NCBI GenBank assembly: GCA_032622095.1
Contig: CP136067.1
Location: forward strand, 192,288,052-192,352,051
Direction of reading: 5' to 3'
DNA: 64,000 nt
From: Siphonodentalium dalli
Taxonomy: Eukaryota; Mollusca; Scaphopoda; Gadilida; Siphonodentaliidae
Under the pieces are notes generated by a model, which was given only the letters and a program-made list of their open reading frames with translations, did not search any database and was not told where the DNA came from. Of this stretch, positions 33,566-46,742 are shown in pieces; the stretch's first letter is position 1, and every line of letters begins with the position of its first letter. Both the position numbers and the translations under genes were made by a program.

Positions 33566-34075
33566 TAGACCCCGAAGCCACGACAAATAGTTTTCATGGC
33601 TGGCTCAACCGATTTTCGTGGCTGGTTAGCCAGCTAAGCCGGCTCAGTCACGACGTTCGTGGCTGACGAAATATGGCGGCTCAGCCGGCTGAAATGTTAT
33701 CATTCAGCGTATTTTCGTTTCCGAAATGTTCCTAATCCCCTGTTACCGGTTATAGACGCCGTTTTTTTTAGCGTTTGTGGTGAACTCGTATAATTCCAGA
33801 CCACACGTAATCTTTTGATGTTGGGCTTTTCCATTATGGCGAAAATTCACGAAGGACTGGCATGGATATACTATATAGTTTCCCCATGCATCTAATCGGT
33901 ATAAGTAGTTACATTGGGACTGCAGCTGTCGACTTCAGACTGCTATCACCACTGTCATCTTGCGATATATGCATGCATCATTGAATGATGAACCCGATAG
34001 TAATGATATACAAGAAAACTAAGATGCATGCATCAGGTCGGCCGTGAACTATCTACCATAGAATTGTTGTAGCTA

Positions 34076-34458
34076 TCGATTATACATTTTGAAACACCTG
34101 TCTGTATGTATGTATGTATGTGTGTATGCGTGAATGCATGTGTGTATGTGTTATAGACTCTAACACTGCTCGAATTTGGTATTTAACGTGTCAACTTGAC
34201 CTCGCTCATAGGCATGTTTCTGGACCTTGACCGATCCGACTAAAAATTTGTGTGTAGGACTACTTCGATCCCGGGAGCAATATGGACGGGTCCAATTTCA
34301 CATGGGACCATGTTCTCGAACGTGCTGATATAGGCATGTTTCTGGACCAATTGAACAATAGTTTGGCCAGACGCTGTATATACTGGGTACTGTCCAGATG
34401 GAGGCGATCACAAAAAAAATCCCTAACTAGCCCGAACGAAGTCGAGTACATCAGCTAG
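34076..34458 (+). mobile_element. Helitron-like element, first of a head-to-tail pair
   Basis: Begins TCGATTATACATTTTG after an A and ends with a hairpin-like AGCCCGAACGAAGTCG followed by CTAG and then T, as expected of Helitron termini (5' TC, 3' CTRR inserted between A and T). About 383 bp, no coding. It abuts the next element directly. Confidence 0.65.
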
Positions 34459-34960
34459 TTTAATATATATTTTGGACATTTGTCTGTCTGTTTGTCTGTT
34501 AGCTATGGCCGGGAAAACTGCCGGACAGATTTGACGAAATTTGATACCTAGGGGAAATTATTTCCAGGGAGTATTTTGGACGGGTCAAATCTTGATCCCG
34601 ACCTGACTTTGACATTCAAAAAGATCAATTCAAGGTCAAATCTGGTAAAACGGAAGTATTTCAACGAAATTTGATACCTACTGTTACTTTTGTCCCAGGA
34701 GTGTTTCGGGTGGGTCAAATCATGACCCTGACCTGATCTTGACATTCAAAATTGTCAATTCAAGGTCAAATCGGGTATAAAGCCGGGCGGATTTCGACGG
34801 GTACTTTTGTCGTGACTTTTGTCCGGGGAGTGTTTTGGACGGGTCAAATCGTGACCCCGACATGACCTTCACCTTTAAAATAGTCAATTCAAGGTTAAAT
34901 CGCGCATTTCTCCGAAAATCAGAGGGGAACATCCCGGACGAAGTGGGGTCCACGAGCTAC
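34459..34960 (+). mobile_element. Helitron-like element, second of the pair
   Basis: Starts TTTAATATATATTTTGGACA right at the CTAG of the first element and ends CCCGGACGAAGTGGGG...CTAC followed by T. The interior has three diverged 140-150-bp repeats containing TTTTGGACGGGTCAAATC and GTCAATTCAAGGTCAAAT. Confidence 0.65.
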
Positions 34961-37740
34961 TATTATATATTTCTAGATTTAGTTACAAACTAAATACCTG
35001 TATATTGTACAAAGAAATGTTTGACAAATATATCTGTATCAATATTACCATACGGGTCATTAAAATAGATACGACGAAACAAATTTTGAAGGGTGCATGT
35101 ATCAGGTAAATTTTTATATTTCAAATGATGACAGGAATGCAGAAAGTTGAAGTACCTACGTAATACTGGCTATCCGCATGAAGAGATATACATGTATATA
35201 AAAACCAGATGAGGGATATGTCTGTACAGTTGCTAAACAATTCAGTCATGCAAAAGAGGATCAAAGAGTAAGATACCAAATTGCTGCCTGTGGTAATGTT
35301 TTTTAACGAAATTCGGGAAAATTAGATTACTCTCACCCTGGTTATCCAGAAGATAATTGTGGAATCTGATGACGATCGGACAAGGGTGTCGTCTGTAGGA
35401 TCAACCAAATTATTTAGCCATAAAAATAGTAAAATTGAAGATCACCGCTGGCAGTGATGTCTTCACAAGGACAGTTTGAGAACAAAATATGGCTCACATC
35501 TAGCGGTGACCCAAAATATCCACATAAGAAAAAGTTCTCCAATAAAAGCTGGCTGCAGGGTGCGCCAATTGATTCAAATCCGAAATTTAGCAGGGTGTAC
35601 TGCTTGTGGCCATGTTTTCCCCGCAAATTTGATAGACTGATGGACAAAACCACTGAATCCGTTGAATCAATATACATGTATACATGGATTAATTTATATG
35701 CATTGTTATACACAGTACTGGTATATAAAGGTACTGAAAATAACTATATTACTAGTATACACAAAATAAACCATATATCATGGCTATGGGTTCTAATATC
35801 CGAACATGACAGCTGAGAACTTGGTGTGAATTAAAGAGTGGTGGTTTCTCAAGCATATCTAACCCTCCACGTTAGAAACATGCCATTAAATGTCATAAGT
35901 ATAATCTAGCTTGAGGACAGAAGTGATCCATAAAACCCCCCTTAATTCAACCAGGTCCTCGCGCGATGTATGATCGATCACATGATGATCTAGAGGGATT
36001 AGAATTGATGTATAAAAACAGCACTGCATGTAAATATAAAATAAAATAGTGCTACATCTTATTACAGATTATTGCCATATATAATCAGTGATTATACAGA
36101 CAGTCTGACAAAATAAAGTTTCAGTGACACTCTATCCGAAGAGGGGAATAATTTCATCTGTTACAGTCAATGGAGCAATTATGAATCTGGAAAGGTGAAA
36201 TTTCTAAGTAATACTAGATATCGACATGACGCGATAAAATATAACGTAAATGCAATATGGCCGCTGGCGACCATTTTTTCCTATGAAATTAAAAAAATAT
36301 TTGATAGCTCTCATCTGATAGATCAATATCAAGATAAATATGAAGTTTGGTGATGATCGGATGAGTGAAGTGGACTGTGGTCTGTGCTAAACGGTTTAGT
36401 AATGCTTAAAAAGATTCTTACCTTAATATTTTTATGTTCACTTTATAAACTTCACTGAGTCATCTTTGTCATGTATTGAGTTTGATATCTTTTGTTAACA
36501 GTTTATAAATCATGTATGTCTCATGTTTGTTATTTTAATTTATGTGTTTATTATCATTAAATAAAGTTGCATTCCTTAAAAAGATTCTTACCTCAATGTT
36601 TTTATGTTCACTTTATAAAGTCCACTGAGTCATCTTTGTCATGTATTGAATTTGATATCTTTTGTTAACAGTTTATAAATTATGTATGTCTCGTGTTCGT
36701 TATTATATTATATACACTTTATAGTGTGTTTTCAGAACGAAAAAAAATTGAATAAAATCAACAAATTTGTAAATTTAAAAACAATTCAAACGTTGTTGTA
36801 TTCCATGTCCCAGCCCGGACATATACACCAAATTTCAATAATATTCATTGAGAAACAACGGACCAAACGCTATATAACACCCGTATACATCTTTTATTCC
36901 GAATCGGACTCGGGTACATGTTATAGTAGGTACCGAATTGACACACGGCGACTGGGCGAGTTGGCCATGGGGCGATTAGGGCCGATTCCGGCACATTCTA
37001 TAATTTACCGTATGTATCCGTTTACGCGTAGTTTACTTTAGAAAGTTCCGCAATTAATACCGTAAATAGAGCGACCTTATTTGACAGAGAATGCCTCTGT
37101 TATTGATTATCAAGTTGCTGTACATTAAAAACGACAAATTCACATGCTCGTTCAAGCGCAGTAGTCTATTTTCCCCATGTTAAAGGACATCCACAAATAC
37201 TAAATAACGCTAACCTACTGCCGAATGTTTGACACGACAACTGTTAACATATTTGGGCTGAATTCATCTAACGCGGTATTATTCCTCAAAATAAACAACA
37301 AAACCATCGTTACTTGGAAATGTAGTTTGGGCTAACATTTACATAAATCCTCCAGATCAATTATCCGACACACACGTCAGATGAAAAAGTCACATGAAGT
37401 AACCGGCCAAATTGGCCGAAATAATATTTCAAACTATTTTCTATTCTTATGTCTATATATTGACAAATGCCAGTGAAGTCTGAGACTGGGTGTTGTCGAT
37501 ATAAACAATTTATATTTTAACCCTTTCAATACCGAATGGATGCGCCCATTCAGTTATATGGAAGCATACATTGGGATAGTCTATTCCACATTAAGGGGCC
37601 AGGTGTTCTGATAATATAACAACCATGACATGTCCATGCGAGTATTCCAATATTAGGCAATGCGGTTTAGTTCTTTGCGATTCACAGTACAGTTGTGCTT
37701 GACATATAAGCCCATGCACACGGCTCAGCCATTTTAAAAT
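34961..37740. other. Interior of the hAT-like element, no gene seen
   Basis: AT-rich. Holds a direct repeat of about 120 bp (36398-36525 and 36572-36695, core TTATGTTCACTTTATAAA) with AATAAA between the copies. The frame at 35454-35816 has no recognised domain. Confidence 0.45.
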
Positions 37741-37852
37741 TCCGGCGGCGGAGATTTTTAAATGTGGCTGGCGTTAGAAATAATATGGCTGGCGGCGGCT
37801 TGTGGCCAATATGGCTGGCGGCGGCGGCGTGCGATGGCGGCTTCGGGCTCTA

Positions 37853-37973
37853 ATGGAAATGCGTCTCCTCGGACTACATAGACACTAATAACGGAAAGGA
37901 ACAAAACATTTATGTTATTATACTTGTGTTGTGTTCGACGTCTGCACAGCTCCACAATATTAATTAGTCCATG
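37853..37973. repeat. Block W, copy 2, third fragment
   Basis: From ATGGAAATGCGTCTCC to TTAGTCCATG, where the LINE is inserted. It resumes at 39245 with GTGTCGTATGCTG. Confidence 0.8.
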
Positions 37974-39244
37974 ATATGATATGTATTAGCATAAAAACAC
38001 TCATGTGAGCCGTATGCATTACATAATAAGAAGACATATAATTTACATAATTATACATACATTTTTCATATAATAAACTTTCAACCTATTCAAACTACAT
38101 TTATACAATGTGACTTAATAGACACTCAATACTATACGCGTGCAACTAATCTGTATGCTGACCTATGATATCGTGTGGAATAGAAAATAATTATTAATTC
38201 ATTCCTCAATCACGGGCTTCTTCTCTCGTTTCAAAGAATTCTTTGATAGCTCGACTGATCACATTACTTGTATTTGGTTGGTCGTTTCGCATTATGTATA
38301 TAAATTTTGAGATATTACTGGCTCTTAGAAATGCGCTGCTTTTATAATTCAGTTCTTCGAATAAACGTTTTCTCAACTTGTCGTATTTAGCACAATGGAG
38401 GACAAAATGCTTCTCGTCTTCCACATTTTGCATATACGGTTATCAGCTGGTGTCGGTGGGCGTTTGTGTCGACCTTTTTCTATTTCTAATGAATGACAAC
38501 TGATTCGAAGTCTACATAATTGTTCATGGTCTTTCATCGAAGTTGTATATAACAGATATGGTTCGAGCCGAAAAACGGTTTTGAATTGATTATATTTCCT
38601 TAGTTTACTGTGTGGATCGTCTGCACTAAGAATATATTTATTTATGTATTCATCCTTCAATCTTTCTGTGGCGTTATTAATATAGTTATCCGAAATGTGC
38701 AAACTATTTCCATCTGCCGTGTTCAATGACGCAACATACTTTTCTTTCATTGTTCTAAGTGAGGGTTTGATTGTATTTGATTCGCTTGATCTATGTGCTT
38801 CGCGCAAGATTTAGTTCGGTGACCATTAATTCGCTTCAAAAATTTAAACGCCTGTGTTATGCACTCGACATAGATAGGATATACGCCGAGTTCTACTCTC
38901 ACTGCATGGTTGACCGTCTTCGATCCTACACCGAGTATCATTTTGCAGAAGCTCAAGTGTATCTTCTCAGAGGGCGAGTTATCATTGCGCGATACTTCTG
39001 GTGCCCATATTTCGCTTCCATAAAGCACAATTGGTTTTACTAGTGTATTAAAAAGTTTTAGTGCCAGTGGTATAGATATGTGGTTGCGATTTATCATTTC
39101 ACGTCGCAGTTGGTGCATTACTTTAAGTGCTTTTGTACTCAATGACTCTTGGGCGAGTTTATATTTTCCACTCTTCGTAAAAATTAGTCCAAGGTATGAA
39201 AACTGATCGCAAATTTTCAACTCATTACCTAAAACTTTGAACAA
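37974..39244 (-). mobile_element. 5'-truncated LINE (non-LTR retrotransposon)
   Basis: Inserted between TTAGTCCATG and GTGTCGTATGC of block W, as the paralogous sequence at 28311-28331 shows. There is essentially no target-site duplication. The 3' end (left, near 37974) has a short ATATGATATGAT-like tail and the 5' end is truncated within the reverse transcriptase. It lies on the minus strand, the same strand as gene B. Confidence 0.85.
38206..39244 (-). pseudogene. LINE reverse transcriptase C-terminal remnant
   Basis: Three frames (39244-38747, 38807-38373, 38433-38206) cover the end of a LINE ORF2 with two frameshifts. The first holds the RT thumb and post-RT segment with FSYLGLIFTKSGKY and LVKPIVLYGSEIWAP, diagnostic of jockey/CR1/L2-like RTs of invertebrates. 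The second carries RLRISCHSLEIEKGRHKRP, and the third the VEDEKHFVLHC segment of the C-terminal zinc-finger-like motif. Endonuclease and RT palm are missing through 5' truncation. Dead copy. Confidence 0.85.
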
Positions 39245-39508
39245 GTGTCGTATGCTGTGTTTTTGGTGGGTCTCAATAGTGTTCTCTACAAGTGTTCACC
39301 TCTTTGGGGCGGTCGGCAATGCAGCGTACATGTGAGCTAGGATGCTATGTGTATTTCGTGTGCCGAATACATGCATGCATAGTGCATAGGTATATATACC
39401 AATCACGTGTGTATATATATGCTCTCCTATAGATGAAATTATCACAATGATTATAAGAGTGTATGCTATACACAGAGCCCACAACATTCCAACATGTTGT
39501 TACATTAT

Positions 39509-39958
39509 GATGTACAGGGTGGTGTTGGTGTGGTACATGTATAGCAGTCTTCCCCAATCGTTGATCATGTGTTTGAAGTAGCTAGGCTGGGTGGTGGTTG
39601 ATTGCTGAAGTTGACGTTTCTGTTGACAACGCGGAATTTATTGTATCCCTTGAAAATGAGTGGCCAGTAATTGAGGCAGAGAGTATACGTGTTCTGTCCA
39701 GGACACATACTAAAGTTCTAATTAGTTCTAATTAGATATCCACTACTGTGGCGTCCAATGTGATCAGGTGTATTTCCAAAATTGGGTGGATAAAATGGAC
39801 ACCAGAAAGTCGTTGATAGCGTATATGCATGTGCGTGTAAGTGCACATGTAGTTCTAGTAACTTTCATATGGGCGATTCATTTGCTCGAAATGGATCCCA
39901 TTGACATAGCACAGGCGGCTAAAGGATATATACCATCAAGGCATTAAGTCTCGCGAAT
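39509..39958. repeat. Block Y, copy 2, left part
   Basis: Homologous to 29745-30182. Ends in GAAT (39955-39958), the left target-site copy of the LTR element. The continuation is at 49501. Confidence 0.85.
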
Positions 39959-40449
39959 TGTAGAGTAATTCACCCCTACCCCTTCTTATTCAAGGGACGT
40001 GATGGTACATACTAAACATATCCATCTTACCTATTGGGGGAGACAGAAAATAATCGAACTATAGTGACCCCAACCAAATTGCCAAGGTCATACTCGGAGA
40101 GGCCGCGGCCTATGAGTTATGCAATACTAGCCACAAAGGAAAGAAGGTCTTATGTAACAATTCCAGTTCACCCATCGGTCAGTACAGACAAAGGAAGATA
40201 CTAATGGCGCTATAAGTCATTAGCGTATATATAAACCAAACATTAATCTACTCTTTAATTAGTTCTGGCTCTTCAGACATACCTGACATCTGCCAACATG
40301 GAATCGCTAATTAATAAGCGACGCCTTCGGTCGTTCAATGACATCTATGATTGATTCACAATTATGTATCATTTACCATCACATGCTGCTTACTACATGA
40401 TGTTACAGATGAATAACATTTATACAGAGAACAGTCTTATTCCTTCACA
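39959..40449 (+). repeat. 5' LTR
   Basis: TG...CA boundaries. Contains a TATA-like TATATATAAA at 40226-40235. Where the 3' LTR has AATAAA this copy has AATAAC. Confidence 0.92.
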
Positions 40450-40509
40450 TAGATGAAATGGTACCGTGATGCAGTTCTGCTAAGCACGACACAACGAAGT
40501 CCTAACGAA

Positions 40510-40670
40510 GAAGAGAAGCATGTATAAATTGCTACAGAAGATTGCAGCCAAAATAAAGAAAACCTTTATAAATTGCTAAAGAAGATCGCAGCCAAGACAA
40601 AGAAAAACTTTATAAATTGCTAAAGAAGATCGCAGCCAAGACAAAAGAGAAACTTTATAAATTGCTTATT
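40510..40670 (+). repeat. About 45-bp tandem repeat in the retrotransposon leader
   Basis: Three and a half units with TATAAATTGCTAAAGAAGAT and CGCAGCCAAGACAAAG lie between the LTR and gag. Followed by a Lys/Arg-rich purine stretch (40670-40720). Confidence 0.85.
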
Positions 40671-41037
40671 GAAGACCAGAAGAGACAGAAGAGAAAGAAG
40701 AAGAAAAAGAAGAAAGACGCCAGATGACATAAACATTTCCAGCATAATCCAAAGACAAGAACAAATAGACAATTTGCACTCGACAGTTGTGACACTCAGT
40801 TTATTCATTGGATTCGGTGAGTCAAACTTTTTCATTTTTGCCAGATGTGCGTTTTCACACCTTGTTAGAGGCTTGATAAGTATTAACACCCAATTCCACC
40901 CTAAATGTTTCGTGTGGTATGGCCTTGTCACCAAACAATTTTCAAACCAAACAAATTTAATTAACTTTCATAGAACCACCGCCACCCGAATCCGTGGAAT
41001 ATTCTAATCAAGATAGTTATTTAATCGAACTTTCAAT

Positions 41038-42038
41038 ATGGAACGAGAATGCCACCTACACACGGCCAGTAATTCAAACATGCAAGACATAAATATACCA
41101 AACCCATCCTTTCAAATTCCGAGCGCGCAGGACACCCAGAATACCCTCATCTCTCAATTAACACGAGAAATAGGTCAATTTAACATGACAATGCGTGAGA
41201 CTTCCGCTGCCACCCATTCACAGACAACAGTATCTGCTATTATAGGTATGAATGCAATGGTTAGATCATTTGATGGTAAACCATCAGAATTTTCCAATTG
41301 GATGCACGAAATAGAAAAATATTCTTCGACACTTGGTGCAGAGGATGAAACAATAATTAAAATAGCGGCCCAGACAAGTCGTTCATCTGTTCCCGAATTC
41401 GTGCAGCGATATATCAATGACAATACAGTTAACGGCACATTAACAGTTACATGGCCTGATTTGAAAGCGCAGTTACGATCCCGTTTCAGCGCGATTAGTG
41501 ACGCACCACAAGCTCTGGCCATGTTGCGAACATTAAAACAAACACACCAGGAAACAATACCTCCTTAATTAAAGATGACACAACGTCTCTCGACCGTGCT
41601 ACAGAGATCGCTATGAAAGAAATGAACATTAAACAGAGATTCAAACTTCGCTATGGTGATAGAACATCTAGGTCAAATGAACAACACCAAATTCACGACT
41701 CCTTACCACAACCCATGGAAGTTGATTATTTTAGGCGCCGTCCCATACTATGGAGACCGCGCAATAATAGCTATGCAACTAACAAACCAGTGCACCGCGC
41801 AAATCATCACCAAAATCCCCCATTCAGAATGCCATCCAATCTTCAGAATTCTAACTTTAATAAACAAAGCAATTACATCCGCCAGGATCGAGTAAACAAT
41901 ATAGACTACAACTCAAACCGGCCAAACTTCTCAAATAAAATGAAACGCCAGTTTTGCACACTATGTAAGATGAACAACCACGATATACGAAATTGCCGGA
42001 GACGCATAGCCAATAACAAACAATATTTAAACATGTAA
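41038..42038 (+). pseudogene. Retrotransposon gag (capsid and nucleocapsid), frameshifted
   Basis: Two frames: 41038-41568 (capsid-like, with FDGKPSEFSNWMHEIEKY and a helical stretch) and 41613-42038 (basic, Asn/Arg-rich nucleocapsid). The nucleocapsid frame carries a single CCHC zinc knuckle, CTLCKMNNHDIRNC, spacing C-x2-C-x4-H-x4-C. A shift and stop near 41566 separate the halves. A structural protein of the virus-like particle, not functional as it stands. Confidence 0.85.
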
Positions 42039-42552
42039 GAATGTCTTTGAAGAAGCCGCAAGGACATTCTAAAAATCATAATCATCATCATCATAATACA
42101 TCATATCACAGCGCGAGATACCAAAACAAAGCCTTATTCAAGACACCCTAAAAAGATAGGACCATAAATAAATGTGCACCTAATTACCAGAAGCTAAGCA
42201 ATTCTGCAATTAAACCAGCTGCCAATACCCTGACCGCCAGAACAGCACGTGTTGCTACAAACGAACACAGACTTCGTTCAGACCAGGGCAATAAATCGAA
42301 ACATAATACATTTTATCATGCTGATACGAGCGTGAACAAACATGTGCATTCCCCAATGATAATTATAAATCCTGCTGGTCAGGTTAGAATAAATATGAAT
42401 AAACAATTACGTAACACCGTTCCCAAACAAAAGGACATTAATGGCGATGCAAAAATTCAAAACCAAAACCAACGAAAAGCTAAACAGTTTACCAAAATAA
42501 TAATAATGAACCAAGTAAAAACTGTCAAAGTATAAATAACCAGTCTGAACAG

Positions 42553-45500
42553 ATGCAATTGCATACATTACCTAAACTCAAGTACCATGCAGAGATTGCA
42601 CAAGGACTGCAACAGCAAACGCCTTGTTCAACAATTATTAAAATTGGTAACCAACGCATTAGGGCATTACTCGACTCTGGGGCAAGTACAAGTTGCTTAA
42701 AATATGACGTATATCGCTCCCTTCCAAATAAGCCCCCGTTACTAAAAGAAAAAATAATTCTGACCTCAGCAACAGGCCAAAATATGCAAGTATACGGCAG
42801 TATACATTTGCCCTTCAAAATTGGATCAATGTCATTAGTACATAAATTCTTTATATTACCCAACCTAGCAAGATCAGCGATTTTTGGTCGCGATTTTTTA
42901 ACAGACAAACATGTAAGACACTATTTCGATTTGAATGCATTTAGAATAGGCAACAAAACATTTCCCATGTTACAGGATTTACATATAGCATCATTGCTAC
43001 GTTCGTGGCAAGATATCAAATTACCACCCCATTCATGTGCATTGGTGAACACAAAAATAATTGGTACACCAGACATGTTTGAGACACCATATCTTGGAGT
43101 AAGTCACGCCGATATTGGCATATTTAAGGATGAACCTAATGTATCCATTATGGACGGGATAGTTTCCGCATCAAAACGAGATATCCCGATCATGATCATG
43201 AATAATTCAGACTCATATATGTCTATATTTAAAGGTAATATAGTTGCGAAAACACATGGCCTAAGTTCAGACCACATCTGTCAAACAAGGGCTAAGGTAC
43301 CCACCACAAATAAAATGAATGATTCTCAAGAAGTATTTAGTATAGAAAATCAAACAAAAATATCTAAGGCTGGCCAGAAACCTTTCAAATTGGACGATAT
43401 ATGTGCCCCCGACCACCACAAAATTTAACTACTTGAACTGGTCTCCCAATATCAAGATGTGTTTACAAACGATCCAAATAAGGTAGGATTTTGCCATAAA
43501 ATAGTCATGCGTGTTGATACCAAACCAGATGCAGAACCTATCTTTTGTCGTACGTATCCTACTCCATTACATAGACGCGAACACATGGAAAAAGCACTTC
43601 AAAAATTATTAGATGCTGGTATTATAAAGAAAACTACAAACGCAAGATGGTCATTTCCTGCCATATTGATTCGTAAAGGAATAGTAGATTCTAATGGAAA
43701 TCAAAATTATAGACTATGTATAGACCTGAGAAAGCTAAATAAAATCACCGTCCCATTACAATGGTACCTCCCCTCTTTTACCGAAGTTTCCAGCCGCCTC
43801 CAAAAATCCAAAGTTTTTTCCACAATCGACATTAGCCAAGCTTATCATGTTATCGGTGTTCTCAAAGAACATCAAGAAAAGTTAACTATGAACACAGATT
43901 TCGGATTGTTTTCTTTCACAAGGGCCCTTTTTGGCTATTGCGACGTTTTTGACATTAATCCATAAAGCATTGGAAGGGTTAAGTTTTGTTGACAGCTTCG
44001 TCGACGATTTAATTTGTCACAGCGAAACGGAGGCCCTCCATAAACAGCACCTCAAAATAGTATTCGAACGACTCAGAGTATGGATTAGTAGCACGATTAA
44101 CAAAGTCCCAATTTTATATGAAAGAAGTAAAATTTTTAGGGCATATCGTATCACAAAATGGAACGCGCCCAGATCCCGCCAAAGTTAAAGCCATACAAGA
44201 TGTGCCGGCCCCAACATCAGTGAAAGAAGTCCGTATAGTATTAGGGATTTTAAATTTTTATCGGAACTATTGTAAAGATTTCTCTGTCACTGCTGCATAA
44301 TTAATTAAATTAACTGCTCGTTACGCAAAATTTGCATGGTCTGAAGAATGTCAAAATGCTTTTGATACACTAAACAAAATTTGCTTAAAGTACCTACTCT
44401 GGCCTACCCCGATAGGAACAGGAAAATGATCTTATATTGCGATGCATCAATGCATTCAGTGGGGGGATCATTAGTTCAGCCATACCCAGAAAACAAACTA
44501 GAAACTGATACCAAAACCAGGAATTTCCGATTTGCTTTGTCAGCAAAAAGTTGAATCACTCTCAACGAAAGTACAGTACTACAGAGCGCGAAGCACTCGC
44601 CATATATGTATGTCTAAAGAAACTCAATTTCTATCTAGAGGGATCGGACGTAGAAATACGAACAGATCATTTACCCCTAGTTTCTATGTTTCAAAATACT
44701 CAGATGGCTAATAAACGTATTCAAAATGGTTTATTGAAATTTCCGCATACAATCCCAAAATTACTTATATACAAGGATGTGAAAATATCGCCGCTGATTT
44801 TTGTTCTCGAGTGGACCCGACAAACCAACAGAGTATGTCAGAATGTTCAGTGGAGAGCGAAGAGAAAACGCCATATAATATAACGATCAACGACGGATCA
44901 CTAAACATATTAGACTCACAGAAAATTAAAAATTATGTCAAGACAATAGGTAAACAAAAAGCGCATACGTTGCCCGACACTGTACTAATTTCCGAAAATG
45001 AACAACTAAATGTACCCACCAATATCGAAGAAATGCAGAAAGAGGACCATATTATTTCAGACATAATTCGCAAATTAAAATCCGATAAAACACCCGAAAA
45101 GATAACAAAGCAATATACATTGAAAGACGGAATTCTATACTATATGTCTGTCTTTAATGAGCAAGCAACGGAACGCATTTATGTCCCAGAAAAGCTGACT
45201 AAGCAGATAATTTCTGAATATCATATCGTCGGTCATTATGGCTCCCAACGAATGTACCATACCATACGTTTGCGATATTATTGGCCACGAATGTTCCCGA
45301 TGATAGTCAGTTTCGCTAACAATTGCCACATTTGTAAACAAAGAAATCAAAACACTGCCCGTATTCCGAATCAAATGACGGATATACCGAGCCGACCAGG
45401 GGAAATGATCGCTATAGATTTAATGGGAAAATTTAACCCACCCACAGCTAGCGGGAATTCCTACATTCTAACGGTCATAGATTTATTCAGTTTACACAAA

Positions 45501-46742
45501 ATGGCATATGCGCTTCCCACAAAACATGCCGAAGTGGTCGCTGAAAGACTTATGACTCAGTATTTCACCATATTTGGTTATCCATCTTGTCTGGTCTCAG
45601 ATAATGGGAGTGACGTATGCAGTGAAGTGTTCAAAATAATATCTAACTACTATGTTATTCAGCATCGCAAGACCTCGTTCTATGCCCCTTTCAGCAACGG
45701 ATCAAGTGAGAGATCTCATCGCGACTACAACGGGATATTAGCCAAATTAACTGAGGGAAATCCAACATCATGAGACCTATTTCTCAATTTTGCATCAGAA
45801 GCCATGAATTTTCATGTCTCAGCGACTCAATTTTCTCCATATTTTTTAACTTTCTGCAGTCACCCCCAAATAAATATTGACAAGATACTGACACCTCGAC
45901 AGAAATACACGGGTGAATGCCTCATCCAACAGTTACTAGAGAAGCAGCACTTCGTATTTCAATTAGTTAAACAAAATATGAAACAAGTCAAGACGAAACG
46001 AAACGAAAACAGTAAAGGTAAAATACCGTAATTTCCCATAGGTTCCCAGGTCTATGTTAAGAATCACAAACAAACCCAAAAACTAGGTATGAAATATGAT
46101 CCATTTTGGGTGATAATTAAACAAACAGGACCAGTTTCATATGTGATTCGTAATCAAATCACAGGTAGTTTATCTAAAAGTCATGCCAAACATTTAAAAT
46201 TAGCGACAACTAAATGGCATACACCACAATTACAGGAGAACCAGAAAGTTCGAAAAAGCAGATTTGTATTTCCGCACAATTCATCAACACAAAGCTCAGA
46301 TGCTTACATATCGAGTAATAGTAACAATTCGGACACCGGAAATGAGAACCATGAGACAGCCCCTTTAACACAGTTAATACGACAAAACCGCGTCATCCGG
46401 GACGGATCAGATTCAAATGAACCAGTTGCCTTACCAGAGATGGCACATAAATTAATAGCATCAAAACGCGATCATGAAAAACAATCATTTTCATCAACCG
46501 AACCATACAACCTTTATGATGTGCTAACTCAAAACGATGAAGCAAAAATGTACAATGCAAGTTCATCAACCGAGCCATACAATCCGTATGACATGTCAAC
46601 CCAACAATTAGTACAACAAAACAAGCGTAAAAGCAAGTCCAGTTGCGATACATATAACATGTCAACCGAAAATTATGATCCTTTCGATATAACCACCCAA
46701 ACCGACAGCAATAGTACAGACGAACAGAGCATGTCGATATAG
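42553..46742 (+). pseudogene. Retrotransposon pol, multiple breaks
   Basis: The protease frame 42553-43428 has the aspartyl motif LLDSGAS (42669-42689). An in-frame TAA near 43426 precedes the RT N-terminus (43459-43965, YRLCIDLRKLNK). A shift lies inside the conserved FG...AP region, then FVDD (43997-44008) replaces the usual YVDD. After another shift comes the connection segment (44118-44300). RNase H (about 44430-44720) retains CDAS, TEREAL and RTDHLPL. Integrase (44811-45773) has an HxxxH...CxxC zinc site (45219-45340), D in AIDLMG, D in SDNGSD and E in SSERSH. The C-terminal part (45804-46742) has the GPY/F-like module followed by three STEPYNPYD-like repeats. At least five disruptions: a dead copy. 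Confidence 0.92.

Larger units (their letters stand above)
33566..37852. mobile_element. 4.29-kb hAT-like non-autonomous DNA transposon
   Basis: Flanked by an 8-bp duplication ATGGAAAT (33558-33565 and 37853-37860) that is single in the paralogous empty site (28232-28239). The ends are inverted repeats, left TAGACCCCGAAGCC and right complement TAGAGCCCGAAGCC. Subterminal GGCTGGC, GGCTCAGCC and GGCGGCGG repeats cluster at both ends. The 8-bp duplication and TAGAG-type ends are diagnostic of hAT. No transposase was recognised. It carries two nested Helitron-like elements (34076-34960), so those are younger. Confidence 0.85.

Noticed and set aside
40450-40480. Retrotransposon primer-binding site
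   Set aside because: TGGTACCG begins 9 bases after the LTR but I could not match it to the 3' end of a known tRNA, so no site is annotated.
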